Position numbers and translations under genes: made by a program. A stretch of DNA of 64,000 nucleotides from Asaia platycodi JCM 25414 (GTDB lineage Bacteria; Pseudomonadota; Alphaproteobacteria; Acetobacterales; Acetobacteraceae), in the NCBI RefSeq assembly GCF_000614545.1, contig NZ_BAKW01000003.1, positions 124,001 to 188,000 on the forward strand, given 5' to 3'. Positions 30,687-42,280 of the stretch are shown piece by piece. The notes below the pieces were generated by a model. The model made no database searches, was not told the origin of the DNA, and was given only the letters and a program-made list of their open reading frames with translations. Position 1 is the first letter of the stretch, and each line of letters begins with the position of its first letter.

Positions 30687-32063
30687 ATGTCGATCCCCCG
30701 CTTCACCTCGTTACGCATACGTATCACCGCCCTATTACTGGGTTTTCAACTCGTCTGCGTACTGTTCGTCGTCTTTCTGCACCCGTTTCTACTACCTGAT
30801 ACGAGCTATACCGATATCGCAGACATCACGACGCAAGATCTGATCAAGGACTCGCTAGTCATCGACGCCTCGGGCACGCTGGCGATCGTGCCCACACCGT
30901 CCCTGCGCCGATATGCCTCCTCTCGGCCCGCTCTGATTTACGCCATCGCCAGCGCCGATGGACGGATCGTCCGTGGCTCGAACAGATATCTCAGCGATCT
31001 GCTAACACAGATTGCCCCTGTCCGACTGGAAGATTCCGAAGGCTACGACACAAGGCAGCCAGGCAAGGAACCGATCTATTTCGATAAGCTCACGACCCGT
31101 TTCGGCGAGGTCAGCATAGCGGTCACAGGAGAATCGTTCGGGATTGCGGACATCCCGAGTTTCTTCGAGTTATTCAAACCCATCGTGCTCTTTTACAGTC
31201 CGCTGATGATCGGGGTGTTCATCTCACTGCCTCTTCTGATCGTCTGGGCACTGCGCCCGCTCAGTCTTGTCAAACGCGCTGCAGCCTCGATCGATCTTCA
31301 TAATATCGATCATCCCCTGCCTACAGACGGATTGCCCAACGAACTTCGCCCTGCCGTCCAAGCGATCAACGCTGCCCTGGCGCGTATTGCAGTGGGCTGG
31401 CAGCAGCAGCATTTCTTTATGGCGAATGCGGCTCATGAATTGCGAACGCCTGTTGCCATACTCCAGGCACGCATCGACCAGGTCAAGCTCGATAGCGAAA
31501 GCCGGGTCAGTCTGGGACGAGACGTGCATCGACTGCGTCGTCTGGTCGATCAACTCCTGATCATCGCTCGTCTGGACCGACAGCAGACGACCTCCTTCAC
31601 AACCCTCGAGATGGTGGATCTCCTGCAGGAAGTCGTGGCTGACTGTGCCCCTTATGTCCTGCGCAGTCGCCGCTCGATCGATCTGCAATGCAGCGTTCCA
31701 CGATGGGACATCAAGGGCGATCGTCAGGCGCTTGGAAGCCTCCTGACAAATCTCATCGACAACGCCACGAAGGCCGAGCCAGAGGGGGGAACGATCTTCG
31801 TCAAGCTCGACGCTGAGCCCTCCCATACTACCATCACGGTTTCCGATCATGGCGCAGGGATTGCGGAGGAAGATCGCCAACACGTGTTCGAGCCATTCTG
31901 GCGCAAGGACCATCACGAGCCGGGAACCGGTCTCGGCCTCGCGGCCGCCAGAGATATCGTGACGCTGCACGGCGGCAGTATCCAGATCGACCAGACCCCA
32001 GGGGGCGGCGCGAGTTTCAGGGTGGTGCTCCCTATGGGCCCTGCAACGTTTTCCCCATGCTGA
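30687..32063 (+). CDS. Sensor histidine kinase (two-component)
   Basis: The 458-residue membrane kinase has TM1 at about 12-34, a periplasmic sensor of about 130 residues and TM2 at about 164-190. A HAMP-like linker follows, then HisKA with His250 in FFMANAAHELRTPVAIL and HATPase motifs NLIDNATKAE, DHGAGI and GTGLGLAAARDI. It has the layout of QseC/TctE-type kinases. It starts immediately after the regulator stop, so the pair is one operon. The periplasmic domain has no motif I recognise, so the signal is unknown. The frame is intact. Confidence 0.92.
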   Translation: MSIPRFTSLRIRITALLLGFQLVCVLFVVFLHPFLLPDTSYTDIADITTQDLIKDSLVIDASGTLAIVPTPSLRRYASSRPALIYAIASADGRIVRGSNRYLSDLLTQIAPVRLEDSEGYDTRQPGKEPIYFDKLTTRFGEVSIAVTGESFGIADIPSFFELFKPIVLFYSPLMIGVFISLPLLIVWALRPLSLVKRAAASIDLHNIDHPLPTDGLPNELRPAVQAINAALARIAVGWQQQHFFMANAAHELRTPVAILQARIDQVKLDSESRVSLGRDVHRLRRLVDQLLIIARLDRQQTTSFTTLEMVDLLQEVVADCAPYVLRSRRSIDLQCSVPRWDIKGDRQALGSLLTNLIDNATKAEPEGGTIFVKLDAEPSHTTITVSDHGAGIAEEDRQHVFEPFWRKDHHEPGTGLGLAAARDIVTLHGGSIQIDQTPGGGASFRVVLPMGPATFSPC

Positions 32064-32101
32064 TAATGCGAATGCCGGAGGTAAACTTCATCGCAGGATT
32101 A

Positions 32102-32163
32102 CGTCGTCAGGCTCCTGCAATGTCGGTGCTCTAGGCTCTCAAATGCCGATCCTCCTGACGACG
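32102..32163. repeat. 10-bp inverted repeat after the kinase gene
   Basis: CGTCGTCAGG (32102-32111) and CCTGACGACG (32154-32163) are perfect arms enclosing 42 nt; part of the arm recurs as GTCGTCAG at about 32169. The element starts 38 bp after the kinase stop and could fold as a long stem-loop ending the operon transcript. No T-run follows. Confidence 0.5.
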
Positions 32164-32607
32164 CCGTTGTCGTCAGCCCCGGCCACGAGGCAAGACTGCG
32201 ATGATGCACTCAAGCACGATCCCGCCGAACCGCATGGCGTTCAAGACGATGAGAGCTTGTCACCTTTCATCGGATGCGCCTGGAGAGTCCAGTTCTCGTG
32301 CTTTCCGAAGCCGTAATCCCCGAGCGAAAGAAGCGTGTCGCATTTCGGAAAACGCCGAACCTTTCCATCGCTGCGTCTGGGCTCGAATACGGTCTGTTGG
32401 CCGCATGGCGCGCTGCTGCAAACGAGACATTTGGGCGCGCTGTTCTCAAGCCGTCGCCCTCCTGCGCCATGTTCGAGAAAACTGAACGGCACCGCCGCTC
32501 CCATGAGGGGACTTCGCTTCGTATGATACCAACACGATCACGCTCAGGCTTTCTCTCACCGTCCCGTTCCCGGCAGCCCATAACACGGTGGCTCGATGTC
32601 AAACCGC

Positions 32608-32629
32608 TCTCCCCGGAATTCCGGGGAGA
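32608..32629. repeat. 22-bp perfect palindrome
   Basis: The block TCTCCCCGGAA (32608-32618) is followed directly by its reverse complement (32619-32629), with EcoRI-like GAATTC at the centre. A gapless palindrome of this size in non-coding DNA is unusual. It may be a binding site for a dimeric regulator or a structured RNA element. Confidence 0.6.
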
Positions 32630-32999
32630 CATGCGCGATAGCAGCGTCGCCGCAAGCGCGGATCTCGAAAGCCTGCCCCTCTCTCAGGAGGAACGGGTAT
32701 CCGAACCGACCAAAACGCCACCCCAAGGCGCGGAGCGGCCCTTCCGGCGCACGCCATTATCGAGACGTATTACCAGGTACGCTGCGCATATACTCAGTGT
32801 TTTCCCGATGCTGGTTCCGGAAGCGGCATTCCTGCGCCCCCTTATCGCGGCGCTGATACCTGGCTTTCAAAGCCGACTGGAAGGACAACTCCGCAAACGG
32901 AGCGTCGGGACCAGACGCGCAGAATGACGGTGGCATTCACCCAAACTGACGTCGGCGTCATGAGCAATAGCGCTGGCTTAGGGATAATTCATGAGCGCA

Positions 33000-35900
33000 T
33001 CAGAGATGATCGATACGTGAGACGCCCTCAATTGTCCGCAATTGCTCGGCCAAGCGCGGCGTAACCGGGAAGTGCCCGCTGAGCGTCACCTCTATAGCCT
33101 TGGTTTCATCGACGGCTGGCACCAGCACGATCTTGCCGCGTCCCCTGCCCTTGCTTCCCAGAAGGTCCCGCACCTTCGTCACGGCTGAGGCGTCGCTGAT
33201 CCAGACGCGCATTTCCGAGCTTTCCTGCGCGGCAGCTTTTTCCAGATCCGTCACATCACTGGCCGTGATACGCAGAGCATCGCCCTCAAGCTTCAGATCC
33301 GCCGTCACCATTACGGCCTGCCCGGCCACAAGCAGATCGCGGCAGCGTGAGAGCACTTCGGAGAACAGCGTCACCTCGCAACCGCCCGTTGCGTCAGAGA
33401 GACGAACCCAGGCCATCTTGCTGCCGCTCTTGGTCGGGCGCTCCTTCTTGTCGACCACGCAACCGGCGATACGGACGCGATACGACCCGTTTTCGGCGGC
33501 TGTCATGAGATTTTGCGATGTCAGAACATTGGCGCGCTTGAGCACCGAGCGATAGGCATCAAGCGGATGGGCCGACATGTGAAAGCCTATCGCTTCCGCC
33601 TCAGCCGCAAGACGCTCGAATTCAGGCCAGTACGGGGCTTCGGCAAGGCGGAGTTCCTCCGGCTCGGCAGCCTCGCCAAAAAGGCCGATCTGTCCCGATG
33701 CAGCCTCCTGCGCCTGGGATTGCGCCCGACGCATAATGATCTCCGAACTCGCGAAAACGATGTGACGGGGCTTGTCGAGGGAGTCGAACCCCCCTGCCTT
33801 GGCCAGATTTTCGATCTGGATCTTGTTGAGCTGTTTGGCATCGCAGCGTGAAGCGAGATCGGCAAGGCTGGTAAATGGCTTGTCGCCGCGCGCCTCGACA
33901 ATGGCTCCATGGCCGAAAAACCCACGCGTTTGATGGCAGCGAGCGCATAGCGAATAGCCCAGCTACCGTCTTCCTGCTTCTCAAGCGAGAAATCGGCTTT
34001 CGAACGGTTGATATCGACCGGAAGCACCTTGATTTTCATCCGACGCGCCTCCTGACAGAGCGAGGCAAGCTTGTCGGTCTTTTCTCGTGCCAGCGACATG
34101 CATCCGGCCAGGAAGGCCACCGGGTGGTTCGCCTTCATCCAGGCCGTCTGATACGAGACCAATGCATAAGCGGCGGCGTGGGATTTATTGAAGCCGTAAT
34201 CGGCAAAGCGCGCCATGAGGTCGAACACTTCGGCCGCTTTTTCCGGCGTGATGCCGCGTCCGGTCGCGCCCTTGACGAAAATCTCGCGCTGCGTGTCCAT
34301 CTCCGCACGGATTTTCTTGCCCATGGCGCGACGCAGCAGATCGGCGCCGCCGAGACTGTACCCGGCCATTTTCTGGGCGATCTGCATGACCTGTTCCTGA
34401 TAGACCATGATACCATAGGTCTCTGACAGGATATCGCGGATCTCTTCATGGGGCGGCTCCCAATCCGCCCCGTGCTTGCGCGCGCAGTAATCGGGGATAT
34501 TCGCCATCGGCCCCGGCCGGTAGAGCGCCACTGCCGCAATCAGATCCTCAAGCCGTGTCGGGCGCATCTGCTTGAGCACGTCACGCATGCCCGCGCCTTC
34601 AAACTGGAACACACCGCCCGCATCGCCGCGGGCCAGCATGTCATAGGTTGGCGCATCGTCGAGCGGCAGCGTTGCAAGATCGACCTCGATGCCCTGCTGC
34701 GCGATGAAATTGATTCCGCGTTTGAGAATGGTGAGCGTGGTCAGGCCGAGGAAGTCGAACTTCACCAGCCCCGCCTGCTCGACAAACTTCATGTTATACT
34801 GCGTGACCAGCATATCGCTCTTGGGATCGCGATAGAGCGGCACGAGCTCGACCAGTTCACGATCGCCGATCACAACGCCGGCAGCATGAGTCGACGCGTG
34901 TCGATATAGGCCCTCGAGCTGCAACGCGATTTCCATGAGACGGCGTAGCGCCTCGTCATTATCGCGCATTTCCTGCAAGCGCGGTTCGCCATCGATCGCC
35001 TGTTTGAGCGTCACGGGCTTGGCCGGATTGTTCGGAATCAGTTCCGCAACCCGGTTGACCATGCCGAAGGGCAGGCCCAGCACACGCCCGACATCGCGCA
35101 CGGCAGCGCGTGCCTGAAGCTTACCGAACGTGATGATCTGCGCGACACGCTCGCCACCATATTCGGTGCGGACATAACGGATCACCTCGTCGCGCCGGTC
35201 CTGACAGAAATCGATATCAAAATCGGGCATCGACACGCGCTCTGGATTGAGAAAGCGTTCAAACAGGAGATTGAATGGCAGCGGGTCGATATCGGTAATG
35301 GTCAGTGCCCAGGCGACAAGTGAGCCTGCGCCCGAACCGCGCCCCGGCCCGACCGGAATATCGTGTTCCTTGGCCCATTGGATGAAGTCAGCAACGATCA
35401 GGAAGTAACCGGGAAAGCCCATACGGGCGATGATGCCCAGCTCCATTTCGAGACGCGCCTCATAGCGCGTTCGCGTCTCCTCATCGGCATTCATGCACTC
35501 AAGGCGCAGCCGCAATCCATCTCGAGACATCGACCGAAGCGTCTCTTCTTCGGTCTCGCCTTCATGGACCTTGGGACAGACGGGCAGAAGCGGTGGACGC
35601 GTCGACACCTTGACCGCGCATCGCTGCGCGATCATGAGCGTATTGTCGCAGGCTTCAGGCAGATCAGCGAAAAGAGCCCGCATGGCATCCGGCGTCTTGA
35701 ACCAGTGCTCGGGTGTCACCCGCCAACGCTCCTGCTCGGCCATGGTACGGCCCTGCGCAATGCAGAGCAGCGCATCATGTGCCTCATGCATCGCCGGTTT
35801 GGCATAGAAGCACTCATTGGTCGCGACCAGCGGCAGGCCGAGACGATCAGCCGCCGCGATCATCCCTGGCTCTACAGCTTTTTCCTCAGGCAGACCGTGG

Positions 35901-36418
35901 CGGTGGAGTTCGACGGCCATGTGCTCGCCGAAGCTCTCCTGCAAGCGGCGCAGCAAGGCCATGGCCTGATCTTCCTGCCCTTCGGCCAGAAGACGAAAGA
36001 GCGGCCCTCGCGTACCCCCTGTGAGCAGGAACAGCCCATCGGCATGACCGCAAAGCGTCTCGAGCAGAATGGCCGGATCGGAAGGGTCGCCCTTAAGGAA
36101 CCCTTCGGAAGACAGGAATTGCAGATTGGCGAGACCGATCTCGTTGCGCGCAAGCGCCACCATTGGTTCGGAAGGCGCGCCCGGCTTGTCGCTGCGTGAA
36201 GGCAGCGCGAGCTGACAGCCGACAACCGGCTGCACGCCCTTGCCGGTGCAATATTGCGAAAATTCTAGCGCGCCGAAGAGATTGCCCGTATCGGTCAGCC
36301 CCACCGCAGGCATGGCCGATTCGGCTGCCAGCGCCACCAGATCGGGGATGCGTATCGCCCCCTGGCTCAGCGAATAGGCGGAGTGATTACGGAGGTGAAC
36401 GAAGCGGGCATGGGACAT
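33000..36418 (-). CDS. dnaE: DNA polymerase III subunit alpha
   Basis: DnaE is the replicative polymerase catalytic subunit. The N-terminal PHP domain begins MSHARFVHLRNHSAYSLSQGAIR. Polymerase acidic motifs are GPGRGSGAGSLVAW and PDFDIDFCQDRRDEVI. The tau/beta-binding part and OB fold lie toward the C-terminus. The frame breaks at 33905 (ATGGAGCC should be ATGGAGGCC), restoring FSAMEAIVEARGDKPFTSLADLASRCD. Full length 1,139 residues is normal. It is last in the row proS-lolC-lolD-dnaE, starting 44 bp after the lolD stop. Confidence 0.95.
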
Positions 36419-36462
36419 GAAGCAGGATGTATCAGACCCGCCTCCTGGCTTCATCCCTTTCT

Positions 36463-37147
36463 TTATTTCGCGACGATCTCACCGTCGCGCAGCGTCACGA
36501 CGCGGTCCATGCGCGAGGCAAGCTCTTCGTTATGGGTCGCGATCAGCGCGCCGACTTTCTCGCTCCGCACAGCGTGAAGCAACTCGTCGAATACGGCGTC
36601 GGACGTGTGCACGTCGAGATTGCCGGTCGGCTCATCGGCCAGAAGCAATCTGGGGCGGTTCGCCAGGGCGCGCGCAATGGCCACACGCTGTTTTTCACCG
36701 CCAGAGAGCTTGCCGGGCAGGTTCTGCAGACGATGCGCCAGCCCAAACCGCGTCAACAGATCGGTTGCCCGCGCTTTCGCATCACGCGGGGCAACACCCC
36801 GCCACATGCTGAGGCAGAACCACGTTCTCCAACGCCGAGAACTCGGCCAGCAGATGGTGGAACTGATAGACGAAGCCGATCTCGTCACGGCGGATCTGCG
36901 TACGCAGCGTGTCGCTGAGCGTGCGTGTCTCGCGCCCTGCGATACGCACGGCGCCTTCCTGCGGGGATTCGAGAAGCCCCGCTATATGCAGCAATGTCGA
37001 CTTGCCTGTGCCGCTCGGCGCAACCAGCGCCACGATTTCGCCGGGGAACAGGTCGAAACTCGCCCCCTTGAGAATTTCCAGCGTCTCGTCGCCTGAGCGA
37101 AACCGCCTCGTGACACCCTCTAGGCTGAGGACAGAAGTTTCACTCAT
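36463..37147 (-). CDS. lolD: Lipoprotein-releasing ABC transporter ATPase LolD
   Basis: It powers release of outer-membrane lipoproteins from the inner membrane. Motifs: Walker [11 protein letters not shown]-loop [12 protein letters not shown], signature LSGGEKQR, Walker B LLLADEP and the His switch ATHNEEL. The frame breaks at 36797-36800, where four G should be three (or two bases are missing): [21 protein letters not shown], giving 227 residues. The start ATGAGTGA overlaps the lolC stop once that junction is corrected. Confidence 0.9.
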
Positions 37148-38386
37148 GCGCAGCGCCTCGATCGGATCGGTTTTGGCCGCGCGCCATGAAGGATAGAGCG
37201 TCGCGATGAAAGACAGGGCCAGCGACATGACCATAACCTCAATGACCTGAGACCAGATCAGCTTCGCAGGCAGGTGTTCGAGATAATAGAATTCCGGGTT
37301 GAACAGACTGGTATGCGTCAGGTGCTCCACACCATGCTGGATACGCTCGATATTGAGGCAGAACACCACACCGATCCCGAAACCTATCAGTGTGCCCGAG
37401 ACCCCCACCGAGGCGCCGCACATCAGGAAGATGCGCATGATTGCCCCGCGGCTCGCCCCGAGCGTGCGCAAGACAGCGATATCACGCGTCTTGTCCTTGA
37501 CCATCATGATCATGGACGAAATGACGTTAAAGGCCGCCACCAGAATAATGAGCGTGAGGATCAGGAACATCACGTTCTGCTGCACGGTCAATGCGCCCAG
37601 AAACGCGTTATTACTCTGCGTCCAGTCCATGACTCGCAGTCTGGGATCGTCCAGACGCTCGGCAATCGCACGGGTCACAGGGGCGACCTCGAGCGCGTCC
37701 TTTGTCGCCACCTGAATAAGCGAGACGGCCCCCGGCATCATGAGAAAACGCTGGGCCGATTCAAGCGGCATGAGGATGACGCTCGTATCGTAGTCATTGA
37801 CGCCCGCGTCGAACACCATTGCCACATGATAAGCGCGTATGCGCGGCATGGTGCCAAAAGGCGTGGCCCGACCATTGGGCGAAAGCAGCGTGACCTTACT
37901 GCCAACGCTCAACCCGGCGCGAGCCGCCAGAGTGGTGCCGACGGCAATGGCATCATCACCCTGGAAATCCGACAGCTTGCCGTCGATAACCGAATCACTC
38001 AGCGCATGAAGGTCGCGCAGATCGGCCAGTGCGATGCCACGCACGACGCCGCCCGTCGAATAATTGCCCGCGTCGATCAGCACCGTGCCCTCTGCCATTG
38101 GCGTGACACGCGTGACATTCTTCACGCCTCTGATGGCGACGACATCATCCTGGTAATTGCTGATGCTGTGACCGGAGCTGAAGATGTTCAGATCGCCATT
38201 CAGCCCGAGCACGCGACCCATCAGATCGGCGCGAAAGCCATTCATTACAGCCATGACGATAATGAGCGTCGCAACGCCGAGTGCAATACCGATCAGTGAG
38301 AAAATGGCGATGATGGAAACGAAGCGTTCTCCGCGACGGGCGCGCAGATAGCGCCCCGCCACCACGCGCTCGAAGCGGTTGAACAT
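37140..38386 (-). CDS. lolC: Lipoprotein-releasing permease LolC/E (LolF-like)
   Basis: The inner-membrane FtsX-type permease has an N-terminal TM (FVSIIAIFSLIGIALGVATLIIVMAVMNG), a large periplasmic domain (about 50-260) and three C-terminal TM helices. As read it runs in frame into LolD (EALR-MSETS). One missing T at 37147-37148 would restore the common overlapping end EALRYE-stop with ATGAGTGA, so the fusion is taken as an artefact. Only one LolC/E-family gene is present, as in other alphaproteobacteria that use a homodimeric permease. Corrected length 415 residues. Confidence 0.88.
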
Positions 38387-38388
38387 GA

Positions 38389-39728
38389 TCAGGCGGCGTC
38401 CTTGCCTGCGGCATCGGCACCCAGAACCTTGGCGAGTGCCTCTTCAACCGACAACTCGAAACGCTCGCCAGTCGCACGGCGCTTGAGCTCGACCTTGCCC
38501 TCTTTCGCGCCACGCGGGCCGACGATCATCTGCCAGGGATGGCCCATCAGATCGGCATCGTTGAACTTCACGCCCGCACGCTCGCCTCTATCATCGTAAA
38601 GGAAGGCATCGGGGGCAGCGGCGTAGAGCTTTTCGCACAGCGCATCGACCGCCTCGTCACCCGGCTTGAGGCTGAGGATGGCCGCGCGGAAGGTGCAACG
38701 GAGTCAGGCCAGATGATACCTGCTTCGTCATGGCTGGCTTCGATAATCGCGCCCACGAGACGCGAGACGCCGATCCCGTATGAGCCCATCTCGGGAAAGA
38801 ACTGGTTGCCATCGGCGCCGCTGACCGAAATCCCCATGGATTCCGTATATTTCGTGCCGAAATAGAAAATATGCCCGACTTCGATACCACGGCCTTCGCG
38901 ACGGCGATCGGCAGGAACATCCTCCCATGCCTTTTCGTCATGCATTTCGTCGGTCGCGGCATAGAATTTCGTGACGCCGCTGAAGAAAGACTCAAGGCTG
39001 GCGTGATCGGCGATATCGACCGCTTCATGCAGCCAGTCCTGCTCCTCAAGGGCTGCGTCGAAAAATACGCCGCTCTCACCCGTGGGCGCCAGAACCAGGA
39101 ATTCATGGCTCAGATCACCACCTATCGGCCCCGTATCGGCCTTCATCGGTACGGCGCGCACGCCCAGACGCTGGAAAGTGCGCAGATAGGCCAGCATCAT
39201 GCGGCGATAGGCTGCAACGGCGGCGTCGTAGGATGCGTCGAAGGAATAGGCGTCCTTCATGAAGAACTCGCGGCCACGCATCACGCCGAAACGCGGGCGC
39301 AGTTCATCGCGGAATTTCCACTGCACATGGTAGAGCGCCTGGGGCAGCTCGCGATAGGACTTGATCACCTGACCGAAAAGATCGGTGATCATTTCCTCAT
39401 TGGTCGGCCCATAAAGCAGCTCACGATCCTGACGGTCACGGATGCGCAGCATCTCCGGCCCGTATGCGTCATAGCGACCTGAGCGCTTCCACAGCTCGGA
39501 AGACTGCACGGTCGGCATCAGCAGTTCCTGAGCGCCGATGGCATTCTGCTCTTCACGCACGATCTGCTCGATATTGCGCAGAACACGAAGACCCGCAGGC
39601 AGCCATGCATAAATACCGGCTGATGTCTGACGCACCAGACCGGCGCGCAACATCAGACGATGCGAGGCGATCTGGGCCTCGGCGGGCACTTCTTTGAGGG
39701 TGGGCAGAAAACCGCGGGAGAGACGCAT
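38389..39728 (-). CDS. proS: Prolyl-tRNA synthetase, short alphaproteobacterial form
   Basis: This class II aminoacyl-tRNA synthetase begins [44 protein letters not shown]. Motif 2 is visible ([26 protein letters not shown]), as is motif 3 ([14 protein letters not shown]). It lacks the large editing insertion of the E. coli enzyme, hence 446 residues. The frame breaks at 38690-38691 (CCTTCC should be CCTTTCC): [26 protein letters not shown]. An anticodon-binding domain ends the protein. It is directly followed by lolC, 2 bp away. Confidence 0.94.
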
Positions 39729-39796
39729 CGGGCTAAACCATTCTGTAGAAAAAGCGCGCGCCTCTTACGGCGCGTTCAGGAGCAGTGGCTGCGGGG

Positions 39797-41442
39797 TCAG
39801 ACCCGCAGCAGATGAACATCGACCAGCGGACGCTTCTGCAGCTTGCGCCCCAAGGCGCGGCGCAGCGCGGTCTTTGCAGCGTCACGGAAAGCTGAATCGT
39901 CGCGGCGCAGATCATCGGGAATTTCGTCGATCGCATCGGCGAACTCTTCGGAGATACGCGTGCTCTCGGGGTCTTCCGACTCAAGCAGGCCCGGTGCGCT
40001 GATCTTGGGCATGCCAATCACGTAGCCCTCGTCATCGACGGCGAAGCTTGCAATCACCATGCCGTTGAACAGCATCTTGCGACGTGCCGCCAGAACGCCA
40101 CCCGTCATGGGCAGCAGACGACCGCCATCGAGCGCCAGACGCCCGGTGGGGGCTGTATCGACCACTTCGGCATGATCGGGGCCGAGGCGCAGCAGATCAC
40201 CGTCTTCCAGCAGGATCGCTTCCGCACCGGTTTCGCGCGCCAGCGCGGCGTGAGCCGTCAGGTGACGCCATTCCCCATGGGTCGGTACGCTCAGCTTTGG
40301 GCGCACGAGGCTGTAGAGATGGCGCAGATCGTCGGATGTCGCATGACCGGACACATGGACCAGATGGTCCTTGTCGGTGAGGACAGTAGCGCCACGACGG
40401 GTCAGGTTATCCTGCACCGCCATGACCGCCTGCTCATTGCCGGGGATCATGCGCGACGAGTAAATGACCGTGTCACCTTCGCCGAGCGAGATGTTCGGGT
40501 GCACATCTGAGGCGATACGCGAAAGCGCCGAGCGCGGTTCACCCTGGCTGCCCGTGATGATCATCAGCAGGCGGTTATCGGGGACCGAATTGGCTTCACG
40601 CTCATCGAGGAAAGCCGGGATGTCCTGCAGATAACCGCACTCACGCGCCGCCACTTCGAGATTGCGCAGCGAGCGCCCGACAACCATGACCTGGCGTCCT
40701 GCTGCCTTCGCGGCACGCGCGATGCTCTCGACGCGGGCAACGTTGGAGGCAAAGCAGGTGACGGCGACACGACCATGCAAGGTCTTGATCAGACCGGCCA
40801 TGGAATCGCGAACCTGCCCTTCTGTCCCCGAGATCCCCTCACGAAACACGTTGGTGCTGTCGCACACCATGGCCAACACGCCTCATCTCCCAGCCTGCGA
40901 AAGGCATCGAGATCGGTCAGAGGGCCAACCACGGGCTCGTTATCGAGCTTGAGGTCACCCGTATGCACGATCGTGCCATAGGGCGTGCGTAGCACCAGAG
41001 ACTGCGCTTCGGGCACCGAATGGGTGACATTGATGAATTGCAGATCGAACGGGCCAACCTCGAAGCGCGAGCCCATCGGTATGGTATGGATGGTCACCTG
41101 CGGCAGCAGATGTGCCTCACCCAGTTTACGTCGCAGCACCGCCGCGGCGAAAGGTGTTGCGTAGATCGGGCAACGCAGTTGCGGCCAGAGATGGGCGACG
41201 GCGCCTAGATGATCTTCATGCGCGTGGGTGATCACGAGGCCACAAAGGCTCTTGTGGCGCTCCGCTATAAAAAGCGGGTCAGGCATGAGAATTTCAGCCT
41301 CAGGCGTATCGTTGCCCGAAAACCCGATACCGCAATCAATGGCCAGCCATTTGCCATTGAGGCAGTAAAGGTTGAAATTCATGCCGATCTCACCTGTCCC
41401 GCCCAACGGCAGGAATGCGAGACCCTTTTCAGTCACTGACAT
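39797..41442 (-). CDS. rnj: Ribonuclease J
   Basis: This metallo-beta-lactamase/beta-CASP RNase acts as endo- and 5'-exonuclease in RNA maturation and decay. The zinc motif THAHEDHLGAV, then VHTGDLKLD, the beta-CASP motifs VCDSTN and TGSQGEPRSAL, and VHVSGHA are all present. The frame breaks at 40881-40882 (GAGGCG should be GAGGGCG): RLGDEGVLAMVCDSTN. Length 548 residues. It lies between coaX and proS, the usual alphaproteobacterial order. Confidence 0.93.
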
Positions 41443-41478
41443 TCAAAATTCCTAAAAACAAACAAAAGAAATGCACCG

Positions 41479-42270
41479 TCATCCTGGTGCCGGAATGAAT
41501 TCACTCGTCGAATTGCGCGCAGCCAACAGGCGCAAACCATCAAGCGTGAGAGTTGGAGCAACATGCTGGAACAGGTTTGTTCCCTCAGAGAAAAGCGGGG
41601 CCAGACCGCCCGTGGCGATCACCTTGATCGGGGTGGCCATCTCAAGCGCGATACGCGAGACGATCCCCTCGACAAGGCCGACATAACCCCAGAAAAGACC
41701 CGAACGCATGGCAACGGTTGTGCTGCGTCCGATGGCAGAGGAGGGTCGACCGACACTGATGCGTGGCAGGCGCGCTGCGGCCTGATGCAGGGCCTCGAGC
41801 GACAGATTGACGCCTGGAGCGATAGCGCCGCCGCAAAATGCGCCGTCCTCATCCACCACATCGAAGGTCGTGGCCGTGCCGAAATCGACCACGACGAGCG
41901 GCCCACCGTAAAAATGCTGCGCTGCGAGCCCGTTGAGACGACGATCAACTCCGACTTCCGATGGCGTATCGACCTTGAGAGGATAACCCCAGTCGAGCGC
42001 GGTATTGGCAATCAGGGGCTCGATATCCAGCCATTCGCGACACAGACGTCGGAGATGATAGAGCGCAGCGGGCACCACCGTGCCGATAATCGCGCGGGAA
42101 ATCGCCTGAGGGCGCAGACCTGAGCGTTCGATCAGGCTCAGAAGCCAGACGGCATAATCGTCTGAGGTGCGCTGGTCATTGGTCGAAATACGCCAGGTGC
42201 CGCGCCATTCCCTGCCATCATGCACGGCAAAAACAATATTGGTATTACCGGCGTCGACAACGAGGAGCAC
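41479..42270 (-). CDS. coaX: Type III pantothenate kinase
   Basis: CoaX phosphorylates pantothenate, the first step of CoA synthesis. Motifs: N-terminal phosphate loop [22 protein letters not shown] (shown as GVDRR), [12 protein letters not shown] and GGAIAPGV, with late [12 protein letters not shown] 42270 is preferred because AAGGAAGG lies just upstream; a TTG at 42288 is the longer alternative and would overlap birA. The frame is intact. Confidence 0.92.
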   Translation of the reverse strand: MLLVVDAGNTNIVFAVHDGREWRGTWRISTNDQRTSDDYAVWLLSLIERSGLRPQAISRAIIGTVVPAALYHLRRLCREWLDIEPLIANTALDWGYPLKVDTPSEVGVDRRLNGLAAQHFYGGPLVVVDFGTATTFDVVDEDGAFCGGAIAPGVNLSLEALHQAAARLPRISVGRPSSAIGRSTTVAMRSGLFWGYVGLVEGIVSRIALEMATPIKVIATGGLAPLFSEGTNLFQHVAPTLTLDGLRLLAARNSTSEFIPAPG

Positions 42271-42280
42271 AGACCTTCCT

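Larger units (their letters stand above)
32064..32999. other. Non-coding stretch of about 0.9 kb after the sensor kinase
   Basis: No gene is recognised here. A rightward frame (32274-32927) is Arg/Ser/Pro-rich with no motif and looks like a chance frame. A leftward frame (32504-32241, 87 codons, with CxxC-type cysteines and ending WTLQAHPMKGDKLSSS) has a more balanced composition and could be a remnant or small orphan gene, but I cannot identify it. The region also has a 10-bp inverted repeat near its left end, a 22-bp perfect palindrome in the middle and a near-palindrome TGACG-TCGG-CGTCA at 32948-32961 close to the dnaE stop. Confidence 0.5.

Noticed and set aside
32274-32927. 217-codon plus-strand frame in the gene-poor region
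   Set aside because: Arg/Ser/Pro-rich with no recognisable domain and no good ribosome site; treated as a chance frame.
33000-36418. Programmed ribosomal frameshift in dnaE (and similar genes)
   Set aside because: Sites lack slippery heptamers and are scattered over unrelated genes; missing bases in short runs fit sequence error better.
36782-38386. LolC-LolD natural fusion protein
   Set aside because: One missing T explains it, and the restored overlap ATGAGTGA is the usual arrangement.
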